NCBI GenBank assembly: GCA_021156365.1
Contig: JAJNDK010000011.1
Location: 62,001 to 126,000 of the forward strand
Length of the DNA: 64,000 nt
DNA from: Bacteroidota bacterium
GTDB lineage: Bacteria > Bacteroidota > Bacteroidia > B-17B0 > Aurantibacillaceae
Direction: 5' to 3'
Made by a program: the position numbers and the translations under genes. Numbering within the stretch: the first letter of the stretch is position 1; each line of letters starts with the position of its first letter. The notes under the pieces were generated by a model, which was not told the origin of the DNA, did no database searches, and saw only the letters and a list, made by a program, of their open reading frames with translations. Below, one piece after another: positions 37,317-46,206 of the stretch.

Positions 37317-38078
37317 ATGCTACAAACACGCGTAATACCCTGCCTATTACTGAAGGACGATGGTCTCGTAAAGACTGTTCAATTCAAAAATTCGGCTTAT
37401 GTAGGTGATCCGATCAATACGGTGCGGATCTTTAATGAGAAGGAAGTGGACGAGCTGATTTTTCTGGATATCCAGGCCAGCCCGCTCCACAAAGAACCGG
37501 ATTTCAAATTACTTGCAGAGATCGCCAACGAGTGTTTCATGCCGCTTGCTTATGGCGGTGGATTACGCAATATAGAACAGGTAAAAAGGATCTTCAATAT
37601 TGGCATAGAAAAAGTAGCGATCAATACACACGCGCATGAGAATCCTGCTTTTGTAACGGAGATTGCAGAATTATATGGTTCACAGGCAGTGATTGCATCC
37701 ATCGATGTTAAAAAGAATTTCTGGAAAAAGGCAGAAGTTGTTTCTTCATCCGCATCCAAAAAACATAAATACAGCCCGGTGGAATGGGCAAAAGAAATGC
37801 AGGAGAGGGGAGCCGGCGAGATCCTGCTTACATCCGTGGATAAAGAAGGCACATGGGATGGCTATGATCTGGACCTGATCAAATCCGTTACGTCAGTGGT
37901 GGATATCCCTGTGATCGCACATGGCGGAGCCGGAATGCTCAGTGATTTCACTGCAGCAAAAAAAACAGCGAATGCCTCGGCGATGGGCATTGGAAGCATG
38001 GTGGTTTATCAAAAGAAGGACATGGGTGTGCTCATTAATTTCCCCGATAGGAAAAAACTGGAGGCAGCACTTAATTAG
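37317..38078 (+). CDS. HisF-like acetamidino-modification protein (WbuZ/HisF2 type)
   Basis: This is a 253-aa TIM-barrel protein that pairs with the HisH-like glutaminase. The start is RVIPCLLLKDDG, where true HisF has a catalytic Asp in CLDVKDG. Here the residue is Leu11, so imidazole-glycerol-phosphate cyclisation should not work. The later Asp (VIASIDVKK) and the phosphate-binding loops (YGGGLRN, AHGGAGM) remain. It therefore most likely serves as an ammonia channel for the amidotransferase at 35545. It begins on the base after the HisH stop codon. Confidence 0.9.
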   Translation: MLQTRVIPCLLLKDDGLVKTVQFKNSAYVGDPINTVRIFNEKEVDELIFLDIQASPLHKEPDFKLLAEIANECFMPLAYGGGLRNIEQVKRIFNIGIEKVAINTHAHENPAFVTEIAELYGSQAVIASIDVKKNFWKKAEVVSSSASKKHKYSPVEWAKEMQERGAGEILLTSVDKEGTWDGYDLDLIKSVTSVVDIPVIAHGGAGMLSDFTAAKKTANASAMGIGSMVVYQKKDMGVLINFPDRKKLEAALN

Positions 38079-38080
38079 GT

Positions 38081-39319
38081 ATGCAGATCAAACGTATTTT
38101 AATAGGCTCGGAAGAAATTTGTGGTGTAATAGGCCAATTCACTGCCCATTATCGCAGCAAAGGTTATAAAGTAGTTAACATTGCAGCAAAAACCTCTTTC
38201 TTTACGCATACTTATGACATCGACCCTAATGATTTTATGAGAGGGTGGAAAGCTCATTCGAAAAAAAGTGGTTTGCGAAAATCACTTGTTTCTCTTTTGT
38301 ACGCGATGGTACCCGTGCGTATAAAAAATGCCATTGAGTGGAGAGTGAAACGGAGCTTCCTGAAAGAATTTGACTTATATATAAACATCTGGAAATGTTT
38401 CCTGGATGAAGAGATCGCTTTCAAAGCAGCCAAAGAAGGAAATGTAAAATGGATGACCATTTGCATGGGCGATGATTTCAGGAATCGTTGGGCTTTCCAG
38501 CACAATTTTGATGTGAACGACGAGCTGTTGCCAGGTGTAAAAAAAGACCTGCCGCACCTGATTAGCCGTATGAGCAGGATCCGTGCACATGAGAAAAATG
38601 CAAACATTATATTCTCCGGTCCAGATCAATCTTCTTTGTCGCTGCGCCCGTATTTCCATGCACATGTGCCCGTGGATCTGAGTGAAGCTACTTTTCGGAT
38701 ACCGGAGAATAAAAAACTAAAACTTGTTCATTGTCCGTCTGATGCCAATGCAAAAGGAACGAAGATCATCGAAACAGTAATAAAGGAATTGCAGGAGGAG
38801 GGAATGGATATAGAGTTTCTGAGCTTACGGAAGGTTCCGCACCGGGAGCTCATGAATGTATTGAGTGAGTCCGATATATTGGTGGATGAGCTGGTGTTTC
38901 ATGGCCCCGGGTATTTGTCGATAGAAGCGATGGCCAGTGGATGTGCGGTACTTACCAAATACTACGAAAATTCGCCCGCCAGCTTCCGCCCGCCGGTTGT
39001 TTCTGTCACCAAAGATAATCTAAAAGAAAAATTACGCGACATACTCAACGACCGGAAACGTATAGTAGAGCTGGCAAATGAGGGCAGGAAATATGTAGAG
39101 AAAAATAACTCACTGGAGCTTATCGCCGATTATTACCTCGATTGCCTGATGAACAGAACAGACTTCGATTATTACCCGGACTATTTCCGGAACGAATTTG
39201 ATCCTGTGGTTTTCAGCATCGAACCGAAAACAGTGAACGATATTACGGAATTGGTTACGAATGAAGCCTGGTATAAGGAACATGTAAAAACAGGAGAAAG
39301 GACGGGACTGAAATTCTGA
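38081..39319 (+). CDS. Glycosyltransferase, GT-B type
   Basis: This is a 412-aa probable sugar transferase. The C-terminal half looks like a GT4-type donor-binding domain (LKLVHCPSDANAKGTKII, then DELVFHGPGYLSIEAMASGCAVLT), in which the Glu of LSIEAMASG corresponds to the conserved EX7E region. The N-terminal half is divergent (ICGVIGQFTAHYRSKGYKVV). Donor and acceptor are unknown. It starts 2 bases after the HisF-like gene, and its stop overlaps the asparagine synthase start (TGATG). Confidence 0.75.
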   Translation: MQIKRILIGSEEICGVIGQFTAHYRSKGYKVVNIAAKTSFFTHTYDIDPNDFMRGWKAHSKKSGLRKSLVSLLYAMVPVRIKNAIEWRVKRSFLKEFDLYINIWKCFLDEEIAFKAAKEGNVKWMTICMGDDFRNRWAFQHNFDVNDELLPGVKKDLPHLISRMSRIRAHEKNANIIFSGPDQSSLSLRPYFHAHVPVDLSEATFRIPENKKLKLVHCPSDANAKGTKIIETVIKELQEEGMDIEFLSLRKVPHRELMNVLSESDILVDELVFHGPGYLSIEAMASGCAVLTKYYENSPASFRPPVVSVTKDNLKEKLRDILNDRKRIVELANEGRKYVEKNNSLELIADYYLDCLMNRTDFDYYPDYFRNEFDPVVFSIEPKTVNDITELVTNEAWYKEHVKTGERTGLKF

Positions 39320-41061
39320 TGTGTGGCATTGCTGGCATAGTGAAATTTGAAGGCTTTGTTTCTGAACAGGAACTGAGATCCATGACGGATGTTATCGCGC
39401 ATCGTGGCCCCGATGGAGAAGGTTTCTGGACGAGTGAGAAAAGGAATGCAGGTCTCGCGCACAGGCGTTTGTCCATTATCGATCTTTCGGCAGATGGCAA
39501 ACAGCCAATGCACTCTGTAGATGAGCGCTATACGATCACCTTCAATGGAGAGATCTATAATTATATTGAGCTGAAAGAACAATTGATCCGGGAAGGCTGT
39601 AAATTTCATACGGCAACCGATACGGAAGTGATCCTTGCCTTATACGATCTGAAAAAAGAAAAATGCCTGCAGGACCTGGACGGCATGTTTGCTTTTGCGA
39701 TCTGGGATGAAAAAGAGAAGCAGCTTTTCTGTGCGAGGGATCGCTTCGGTGAAAAACCTTTTCACTACTATAAAGATGAGAAGCAATTTGTCTTTGCCTC
39801 CGAGCTCAAACAGTTCTGGCCGCATGGGATTCGTAAAAAAATGTCGGATCAGCGCCTGAATGCTTTTATTAAAACCGGACAGATCGACAATCCTTCTGAT
39901 ATAAGTGAAACATTTTATGAAGGAATAAAACGTCTCGACGCCTCTCATTATATGTTGGTGAAGACAGATGGCCGTACGGAGATAAAAAGATACTGGCAGA
40001 TCGATCCGGCTGTTATCTATACGGGAAGCTTCGAAAGTGCAACAGAAGAATTCCTGCGGCTATTTACCAAATCGGTCAGTATTCGTCTTCGTTCGGATGT
40101 GCCTGTTGGTACAAGTCTTTCCGGTGGACTGGATTCATCCTCGATTGTAATGATCATTGACAAGCTCAAAGGAAAAGAGCAGCAACAAACTTCTTTTTCG
40201 GCCCGCTTTAAAGATTTTGACAAGGACGAAGGTACACATATTGATGCAGTGGTAAACGCTTGTAAGAATATCCAGTCCAACGAAGCCTGGCCGGATACAA
40301 ATTATTTTTTCGATAATTTTAAATCCATCTGTCATCACCAGGACGAACCGTTTGGATCTACAAGTATTGTGGCCCAGTATGCTGTGATGGAGCTTGCAAA
40401 ACAAAAAGGTGTTACCGTGCTGATTGACGGGCAGGGAGCAGATGAATACCTGGCTGGCTACTTGCCTTATTACAAGCTTTACCTGAACCAGCTATTTTAT
40501 ACTGATAAAGCCTTGTATGCAAAAGAATACGCTGCATATAATTTGTTGCATGGGAAAACAAGGAAATTTGTTGGTCCCGATGAGAATGAAACACTCCGTA
40601 TGAAATTAGGAAGGTTGAAAGGATCCCTGTTGAATGCCCCGAAACCCTATCCTGCCGGTTCTTTACAAAAACAATTGGTAGCTGATACAACTTCATCGGG
40701 TTTGAAAGCGCTGTTGAGATATGCCGATCGCAATTCAATGGCGCATTCGAGGGAAGTGCGTTTGCCTTTTCTCAGTCATGAATTGGTGGAGTTTGTCTTT
40801 TCGCTTCCGGATGATTTTAAATTACGACTGGGTTGGACCAAATACATCCTTCGCAAATCAATGGAATCCATGCTTCCGGCTTCCATTTGCTGGAGATCGG
40901 ATAAAGTAGGTTACGCATCGCCACAGCAAAAGTGGATGAATAGCCAGGCTGCACAGGAAGAGATCCGGAAAGCAGTTAAAAATCTGGATCTTGATACAAA
41001 AAGTATAACAGACACAGAAGCATTGAACTGGCGGGCATTGGTAGCTCAACAGTATTACTAA
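39319..41061 (+). CDS. asnB: Glutamine-hydrolysing asparagine synthase-like amidotransferase
   Basis: This is a 580-aa two-domain enzyme. Cys2 (MCGIAG) is the glutaminase nucleophile, and RGPDGEG and FNGEIYNY are class II amidotransferase motifs. The synthetase domain has the PP-loop SGGLDSSSIVMI (about 270) and DGQGADEYLAGY. In surface-glycan loci such proteins may convert a uronic acid to its uronamide instead of making asparagine. Here it lies between two glycosyltransferases, which favours a glycan role, but the normal role in asparagine supply cannot be excluded. Confidence 0.9.
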   Translation: MCGIAGIVKFEGFVSEQELRSMTDVIAHRGPDGEGFWTSEKRNAGLAHRRLSIIDLSADGKQPMHSVDERYTITFNGEIYNYIELKEQLIREGCKFHTATDTEVILALYDLKKEKCLQDLDGMFAFAIWDEKEKQLFCARDRFGEKPFHYYKDEKQFVFASELKQFWPHGIRKKMSDQRLNAFIKTGQIDNPSDISETFYEGIKRLDASHYMLVKTDGRTEIKRYWQIDPAVIYTGSFESATEEFLRLFTKSVSIRLRSDVPVGTSLSGGLDSSSIVMIIDKLKGKEQQQTSFSARFKDFDKDEGTHIDAVVNACKNIQSNEAWPDTNYFFDNFKSICHHQDEPFGSTSIVAQYAVMELAKQKGVTVLIDGQGADEYLAGYLPYYKLYLNQLFYTDKALYAKEYAAYNLLHGKTRKFVGPDENETLRMKLGRLKGSLLNAPKPYPAGSLQKQLVADTTSSGLKALLRYADRNSMAHSREVRLPFLSHELVEFVFSLPDDFKLRLGWTKYILRKSMESMLPASICWRSDKVGYASPQQKWMNSQAAQEEIRKAVKNLDLDTKSITDTEALNWRALVAQQYY

Positions 41062-41068
41062 AACAGGA

Positions 41069-42259
41069 ATGAAGATCTGCTATCTATATCTATCGGGTTA
41101 TTCAGCCGTGAAAAGCGGGGTGGATAATAAAGTAGCAGGCAAATGCAATGAATTAAAAAGGATGTTTCCCGGTAGCGCCTTTGTTCGTTTTTCGACACAG
41201 AAATCAGACCCGGATGATTTTTTCGAATCGGTTCCTGTGAAACCCGCACACCAAAAATATTTCAAAAGCTCACGGCAGGCTAAAAACCTGTTTGCTGCAG
41301 TGGATCAGTTGATCAACAGCCACAAGGGCTCCTACGATTTTTACCTGGTACGTTATCCTTTTGCCAGCAAACCCTTGCTCAATTTATTGAAAGCACATCC
41401 CGGAAAGATCATATTCGAGCATAACACCAATGAGCGCGCAGAAAAAGAAGTGATCGTAAATGCCAATAAAAAGAAGATCCCTTTTTCGCTGAGTCCAAGC
41501 GTACTGGTCTATTATGCAGAAAGTATCTGGAATGCAAATGTGAAGGAACGAAACCTTGGAACACAGTGCCTGAAACTGGCAGCAGGTGGTGTAGCAGTTA
41601 CACCCGAAATAGAAAGGATAGAAAAAGCAGTTTATCCTGCATACAAGACGGTAGTTATCACAAACGGGATCGTACCGGATAAAGCACCTGCTGAAAATAA
41701 AACAAAAGATCTTTCTGTGCTGAACGGGGTTTTTCTGGCAGGTACCAACGCAGAGTGGAATGGTATCGAACGGATCATCAGAAGCTTTACTGCAAGTGGA
41801 ACAGAAGGAATGCACTTGTATTTCGTTGGAAGGATAGAAGAGAGTTTAAAAAAAAAATATATCTCTTCATCCGTTCATTTTTTGGAGTACATGAGCAAAG
41901 AGGAATTGAAAACCTTTCTCGGAAAAATGCATTTTGCCATTGGTACCTGCGCCATTCATAAAAAAGGCCTGACAGAGGGTGCAGTGTTGAAAGTTCGGGA
42001 ATGCCTGGCAGCAGGGCTTCCCATCGTGTTAGGGCATATTGATCCCTACATTGATCAGATTCCGGAACTGAAAAACTATTGCATCGCATTTCCACCCGAC
42101 GATAGTTTGATGGATTTTAACCTGGTATCGGTACGATTGAAAGAGATGTACAAAGAAGAAGGAATAAACGACCGGATCAAAGAGCTGGCGAATACATTCT
42201 TCTCCTGGGAAATGGTATTGGAGCCTCTAAAAGGTTTTCTGAACGCTTTGAAAAACTAA
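41069..42259 (+). CDS. Glycosyltransferase, probably GT4-like
   Basis: This is a 396-aa protein with a GT-B-like layout. The N-terminal acceptor half begins ICYLYLSGYSAVKSGV and contains IIFEHNTNERAEKEV. The C-terminal donor half shows GVFLAGTNAEWNGIERIIRS, LYFVGRIEESL and KVRECLAAGLPIVLG, where the Glu of VRECLAAGLP fits the GT4 EX7E pattern. The sugar is unknown. It lies 7 bases after the asparagine synthase and 16 before legB. Confidence 0.8.
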   Translation: MKICYLYLSGYSAVKSGVDNKVAGKCNELKRMFPGSAFVRFSTQKSDPDDFFESVPVKPAHQKYFKSSRQAKNLFAAVDQLINSHKGSYDFYLVRYPFASKPLLNLLKAHPGKIIFEHNTNERAEKEVIVNANKKKIPFSLSPSVLVYYAESIWNANVKERNLGTQCLKLAAGGVAVTPEIERIEKAVYPAYKTVVITNGIVPDKAPAENKTKDLSVLNGVFLAGTNAEWNGIERIIRSFTASGTEGMHLYFVGRIEESLKKKYISSSVHFLEYMSKEELKTFLGKMHFAIGTCAIHKKGLTEGAVLKVRECLAAGLPIVLGHIDPYIDQIPELKNYCIAFPPDDSLMDFNLVSVRLKEMYKEEGINDRIKELANTFFSWEMVLEPLKGFLNALKN

Positions 42260-42275
42260 ATTTATATTTGACTGA

Positions 42276-43274
42276 ATGTTAGCAAAATCAAAAAAAATAC
42301 TGGTCACGGGAGCAGATGGCTTTATCGGCAGTCACCTCGTAGAAACATTGGTAGACGAAGGCTATGATGTAAGAGCATTCGTGTATTACAATTCTTTCAA
42401 TTCCTGGGGATGGCTGGATTCCTTCCCGGCAGACAAACTAAAGAAGATCGAGATCTTTGCCGGTGATATCCGTGATCCGAACGGGGTACGCACGGCAATG
42501 AAAGATGTGAACATTGTTTTTCATCTTGCAGCATTGATCGCTATTCCTTTTTCTTATCACTCACCTGACAATTATGTAGACACAAACATAAAAGGTACGC
42601 TGAACATTTTGCAGGTAGCGAGAGATTACAATGTAGAGCGTGTATTGGTTACATCCACTTCCGAAGTATACGGAACAGCTTTGTATGTACCGATCGACGA
42701 AAAACATCCAAAACAGGGGCAATCACCTTACTCAGCAACTAAAATAGGTGCTGATTACCTTACGGATTCTTTTTACAGGAGTTTCAATCTGCCGGTTACG
42801 ATCGTCCGGCCATTTAATACTTATGGACCTCGCCAGTCGGCCAGAGCGGTGATCCCGACGATCATTACCCAGTTGCTGAATGGAAAGAAAGAAATAAAAT
42901 TAGGAGCCCTGCATCCGACCCGCGATCTTTTGTTTGTGAAGGATACGGTGCGTGGATTTATGGAGATCGCCTCTTCTCCTGATGTGATCGGCGAGGAAGT
43001 GAATATTGCCACCAACTCCGAGATAACGATTGGCGACCTCGCACAGAAACTGATCAATACTATTCTTCCGGATGCGAAGATAATCAGTGATGATGTGCGT
43101 TTACGCCCGGAAAAAAGTGAAGTGGAACGGCTGTTTGGCGACAACAAAAAGATCATTTCAAAAACGAATTGGAAACAACAGGTATCGCTGGATGAAGGCC
43201 TGCAACTGACCATCGATTGGTTCAGACAAAAAGAAAACCTGAACAGGTACAAAGCCGATATATACAATGTATAA
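42276..43274 (+). CDS. legB: LegB-type sugar-nucleotide 4,6-dehydratase
   Basis: This is a 332-aa extended SDR. In the legionaminic acid pathway it turns a (GDP- or UDP-)GlcNAc into the 4-keto-6-deoxy sugar with retained configuration. The NAD motif is TGADGFIGSH (about residues 11-20), the active-site segment TSTSEVYGTA is followed by SPYSATKIGAD with the Tyr-x3-Lys pair, and PFNTYGPRQSARAVIPT is the substrate region. The next gene is the matching LegC aminotransferase, overlapping by 8 bases, which supports the assignment. Confidence 0.9.
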   Translation: MLAKSKKILVTGADGFIGSHLVETLVDEGYDVRAFVYYNSFNSWGWLDSFPADKLKKIEIFAGDIRDPNGVRTAMKDVNIVFHLAALIAIPFSYHSPDNYVDTNIKGTLNILQVARDYNVERVLVTSTSEVYGTALYVPIDEKHPKQGQSPYSATKIGADYLTDSFYRSFNLPVTIVRPFNTYGPRQSARAVIPTIITQLLNGKKEIKLGALHPTRDLLFVKDTVRGFMEIASSPDVIGEEVNIATNSEITIGDLAQKLINTILPDAKIISDDVRLRPEKSEVERLFGDNKKIISKTNWKQQVSLDEGLQLTIDWFRQKENLNRYKADIYNV

Positions 43275-44409
43275 CGATATAATTAGCAAAATAAAATCTC
43301 TGTATCCCGGGCAGGACTTCATTCCTCTTCATGAGCCACGGTTCAATGAAAAGGACAAGGCCTATGTGATGGATGCGATCGATTCTACTTTCGTTTCTTC
43401 AGTGGGAAAGTATGTAGATAAATTTGAGGACATGATGCGTGACTATACCGGCGCTTCCTACGCGATCGCCGCCGTGAATGGTACTGCTGCTCTGCACATG
43501 TCATTATTGATAGCCGGAGTGGAACGCAACGATATGGTGATCACGCAGGCGCTTTCTTTTATTGCGACTTGCAACGCCATCAGTTATATAGGTGCAGAGC
43601 CTGTTTTTGTGGATGTGGCATTGAACACCCTCGGGATGTGCCCGGACAAGCTGAAAGATTTTTTGAAAAATGAAACAGAACTGAAAAGCGGTGTTTGTTA
43701 TCATAAGAAAACAGGAAAACGTATTTCTGCCTGTGTGCCTATGCATACTTTCGGGCATCCGGTTGCGATCGAAGCTATTATGGAGCTTTGCGCGGAATAT
43801 GGAATTAAATTAGTGGAAGACGCCGCAGAGTCTATCGGAAGCACATACAAAGGTAAGCACACCGGCACTTTCGGTTTGATCGGGGCTTTCAGTTTCAACG
43901 GGAATAAAACCATTACCTGTGGTGGCGGTGGCGCTATTGTTACGAACGATCCCGTATTGGCAAAGCACTGTAAGCATCTGACCACACAGGCAAAGATCCC
44001 ACACCGCTGGGAATTTAATCACGATCACGTGGGATATAATTACCGCCTGCCGAATCTGAACGCGGCAATGGCCTGTGCACAGATGGAGCAACTGGACGGT
44101 TTTATTGCCAACAAACGGGAGCTTGCTGCTATCTACAAAGAGTTTTTTGCCCCGCAGCCAATAGAATTTATCGTTGAGCCTGCAGACGCAAAATCCAATT
44201 ACTGGCTCAATGCAGTTTTGGTAAAAGACAGGAAAAAACGCGATGAATTTTTGACCGCTACCAATGAGGCAGGTGTAATGACACGACCGGTGTGGACTTT
44301 GATGACAAAATTAACTATGTTCGAAAAAGCAGTGTGCGGCGATCTTTCTGTATCACAGGAGATCGAAGACAGGCTGGTTAATATTCCAAGCAGCGTAAGA
44401 ATCAACTAG
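43267..44409 (+). CDS. legC: LegC-type PLP aminotransferase
   Basis: This is a 380-aa DegT-family enzyme that aminates C4 of the LegB product. The expected PLP lysine is in SFNGNKTITCGGGG, with EDAAESIGSTYKG before it. The N-terminus (YPGQDFIPLHEPRFN, then STFVSSVGKYVDKFE) is typical of the LegC group and distinguishes it from the two aminotransferases further upstream. The start overlaps the end of legB (ATGTATAA). Confidence 0.93.
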   Translation: MYNDIISKIKSLYPGQDFIPLHEPRFNEKDKAYVMDAIDSTFVSSVGKYVDKFEDMMRDYTGASYAIAAVNGTAALHMSLLIAGVERNDMVITQALSFIATCNAISYIGAEPVFVDVALNTLGMCPDKLKDFLKNETELKSGVCYHKKTGKRISACVPMHTFGHPVAIEAIMELCAEYGIKLVEDAAESIGSTYKGKHTGTFGLIGAFSFNGNKTITCGGGGAIVTNDPVLAKHCKHLTTQAKIPHRWEFNHDHVGYNYRLPNLNAAMACAQMEQLDGFIANKRELAAIYKEFFAPQPIEFIVEPADAKSNYWLNAVLVKDRKKRDEFLTATNEAGVMTRPVWTLMTKLTMFEKAVCGDLSVSQEIEDRLVNIPSSVRIN

Positions 44410-44410
44410 T

Positions 44411-45358
44411 ATGACGGACACAATCAATATACTTTTTCTCGGGGGAGCCAAGCGCGTTTCTGTTGCAGAATCTTTTGTCGCTGCGGGTAAAAGCCTGGGC
44501 AAACAGATTGCTGTTTTCTCATACGAGCTCGATAAATTTGTGCCGATCGGAAGCATGGCAGAGATCATTATCGGTTTGAAATGGAACGATGAAAATGTGA
44601 TCGCACATTTGCAGCAGGTAGTGAAAGAAAAGAATATCCATATCATTTTACCTTTTGTTGATCCTGCAACGGTTTTGGCAGCGAAACTAAAAGATATAGT
44701 ACCGGATGTGTTCATTCCTGTTTCAGATGTGGAAACCTGCCGGATATTTTTTGATAAAGGGATCGCTGATGAATGGTTCAGAAAACAAGGCTTTGCAGTG
44801 CCTTCCGATACTTCCGGATTTCCGTTGATTGCAAAGCCCCGCAAAGGTTCAGCTTCGCAGGGTTTAACGATCATTCGCTCGGCAGAGGAACTGGCGCATT
44901 TTAAGCAAAACAATAAATCCGGCGATTTTTTGATCCAGAAATACCTGGTGGCAAACGAATATTCGGTGGATGCGCATGTTTCCACAAGCGGTGAAGCGAT
45001 CTTTGTTGTTCCCCGCAAACGTCTGGAAGTAGGATCCGGTGAAGTAACTAAATCCGTTACAATAAAAGACAAAGAGATCATAGAAATTTCCAAACGTGTT
45101 ATTTCTCTTGTGAAATTCCGCGGACCGATCACCTTGCAATTTCTTCGTGAAAAGGAAAACAATAGCTTAACGATCATGGAGATCAATCCGCGTTTCGGTG
45201 GCGGAGTGGTTACTTCTATTCATGCAGGGGCAGATTCCTGCCTGATGCTGTTGAAAGAGTACCTGGGACAGCAGATCGAAGTGATAGACAACTGGAAAGA
45301 AAACCTGGTAATGACCAGGGCCTACAGAGAATTTTACTACTATGCAGATAATAATTGA
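44411..45358 (+). CDS. ATP-grasp domain protein
   Basis: This is a 315-aa ligase-type protein that would join a carboxylate and an amine through an acyl-phosphate. The N-terminal pre-ATP-grasp part begins INILFLGGAKRVSVAESF. The nucleotide-binding core shows PLIAKPRKGSASQGL and DFLIQKYLVANEYSVD, and the metal site is in TIMEINPRFGGGV. It resembles CarB-like single-domain ligases found in glycan loci. The product is unknown, and an aminoacyl decoration of a sugar is a guess. It overlaps the HAD gene by 17 bases, and a second ATP-grasp/HAD pair occurs at 61302-62926. Confidence 0.85.
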   Translation: MTDTINILFLGGAKRVSVAESFVAAGKSLGKQIAVFSYELDKFVPIGSMAEIIIGLKWNDENVIAHLQQVVKEKNIHIILPFVDPATVLAAKLKDIVPDVFIPVSDVETCRIFFDKGIADEWFRKQGFAVPSDTSGFPLIAKPRKGSASQGLTIIRSAEELAHFKQNNKSGDFLIQKYLVANEYSVDAHVSTSGEAIFVVPRKRLEVGSGEVTKSVTIKDKEIIEISKRVISLVKFRGPITLQFLREKENNSLTIMEINPRFGGGVVTSIHAGADSCLMLLKEYLGQQIEVIDNWKENLVMTRAYREFYYYADNN

Positions 45359-45671
45359 CATGGACGGTACCATTTGTACCGAAGAAAAAACCTACAGCAG
45401 AAGCATGGCAACACCTAAGGAAGGCGCTGTGGATGCTGTAAACTCCCTCTACGATCAGGGACATACGATCATCATTTACTCCGCTCGTACCTGGATGGAG
45501 TTCGAGATGACCACACACTGGTTAAAGACAAACAACATTAAGTACCACCAGCTGATCCTGGGTAAACCTATTGGCGATCTGTGGATAGACGACCGCGCCC
45601 TTACATTTGACAATTGGGAGAATATGGTAAACAAAGTAAAAGAAAAAGGGAAGAATAAAAAGGATGTTTAA
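45342..45671 (+). CDS. Small capless HAD-like phosphatase
   Basis: This is a 109-aa protein with the HAD nucleophile motif DMDGT (residues 6-10), the second motif in IIIYSARTW (Ser), and a late acidic site WIDDRALTF. No cap domain is present. Similar small proteins are annotated as capsular biosynthesis proteins or phosphoheptose-type phosphatases. It is embedded by overlaps between the ATP-grasp gene and an acyltransferase gene. Confidence 0.85.
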   Translation: MQIIIDMDGTICTEEKTYSRSMATPKEGAVDAVNSLYDQGHTIIIYSARTWMEFEMTTHWLKTNNIKYHQLILGKPIGDLWIDDRALTFDNWENMVNKVKEKGKNKKDV

Positions 45672-46206
45672 GCACCTTAAATTCATATTGTTGTTTCCGA
45701 AGATTGGCCCGGATATGTACTTCACGCACTGGCTCCTGTTCTTCAAACCTTTCAGGATCTGGTTCCAGAAGGCAAAGATCGGCAACATCGGTAAAAACTC
45801 TGAAGTGAGACCGTATTGTACGATCATTGGCACACGCAATATTTTTATCGGTAAGAATGTTATTCTTCCTCCCAATTCCCTGTTTGTGAATTTGCCGGGA
45901 AATAATCAATCGAATATTCACATTGAGGACGATGTGCTCTTCGCTCCAAATGTAGCAGTATACAGTGTAACACATACATTCACCGACGTTAGCCGACCAG
46001 TAAAAGACCAGCCGGTGAAAGTAGCAGAGACCCGTTTGAAAAAAGGTTGTTGGATCGGTATTAATTGTGTGATACTTCCGGGGATCACGATAGGAGAGAA
46101 TAGTGTGGTAGCTGCGAACTCCGTAGTAACAAAAGATGTCCCTGATTTTACATTGGTAGGCGGAACACCTGCCAGGATCATTAAAAATTTAAAAGAAAAT
46201 GGATAA
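45664..46206 (+). CDS. Left-handed beta-helix acetyltransferase
   Basis: This is a 180-aa hexapeptide-repeat acyltransferase: SEVRPYCTIIGTRNIFIGK, then GCWIGINCVILPGITIG, SVVAANSVVTKDVP and the end GGTPARIIKNLKENG. Placed between legC and neuB, it is one candidate for the C4 N-acetylation step (LegH) that is otherwise unassigned here. A maltose/galactoside-type O-acetyltransferase role is equally possible. It overlaps both neighbours by 8 bases. Confidence 0.85.
   Translation: MFKHLKFILLFPKIGPDMYFTHWLLFFKPFRIWFQKAKIGNIGKNSEVRPYCTIIGTRNIFIGKNVILPPNSLFVNLPGNNQSNIHIEDDVLFAPNVAVYSVTHTFTDVSRPVKDQPVKVAETRLKKGCWIGINCVILPGITIGENSVVAANSVVTKDVPDFTLVGGTPARIIKNLKENG

Noticed and set aside
36705-38078. 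Histidine biosynthesis hisH/hisF
   Set aside because: No other his genes are present, the HisF-like protein lacks the catalytic Asp, and both sit behind a sugar amidotransferase in a polysaccharide operon.
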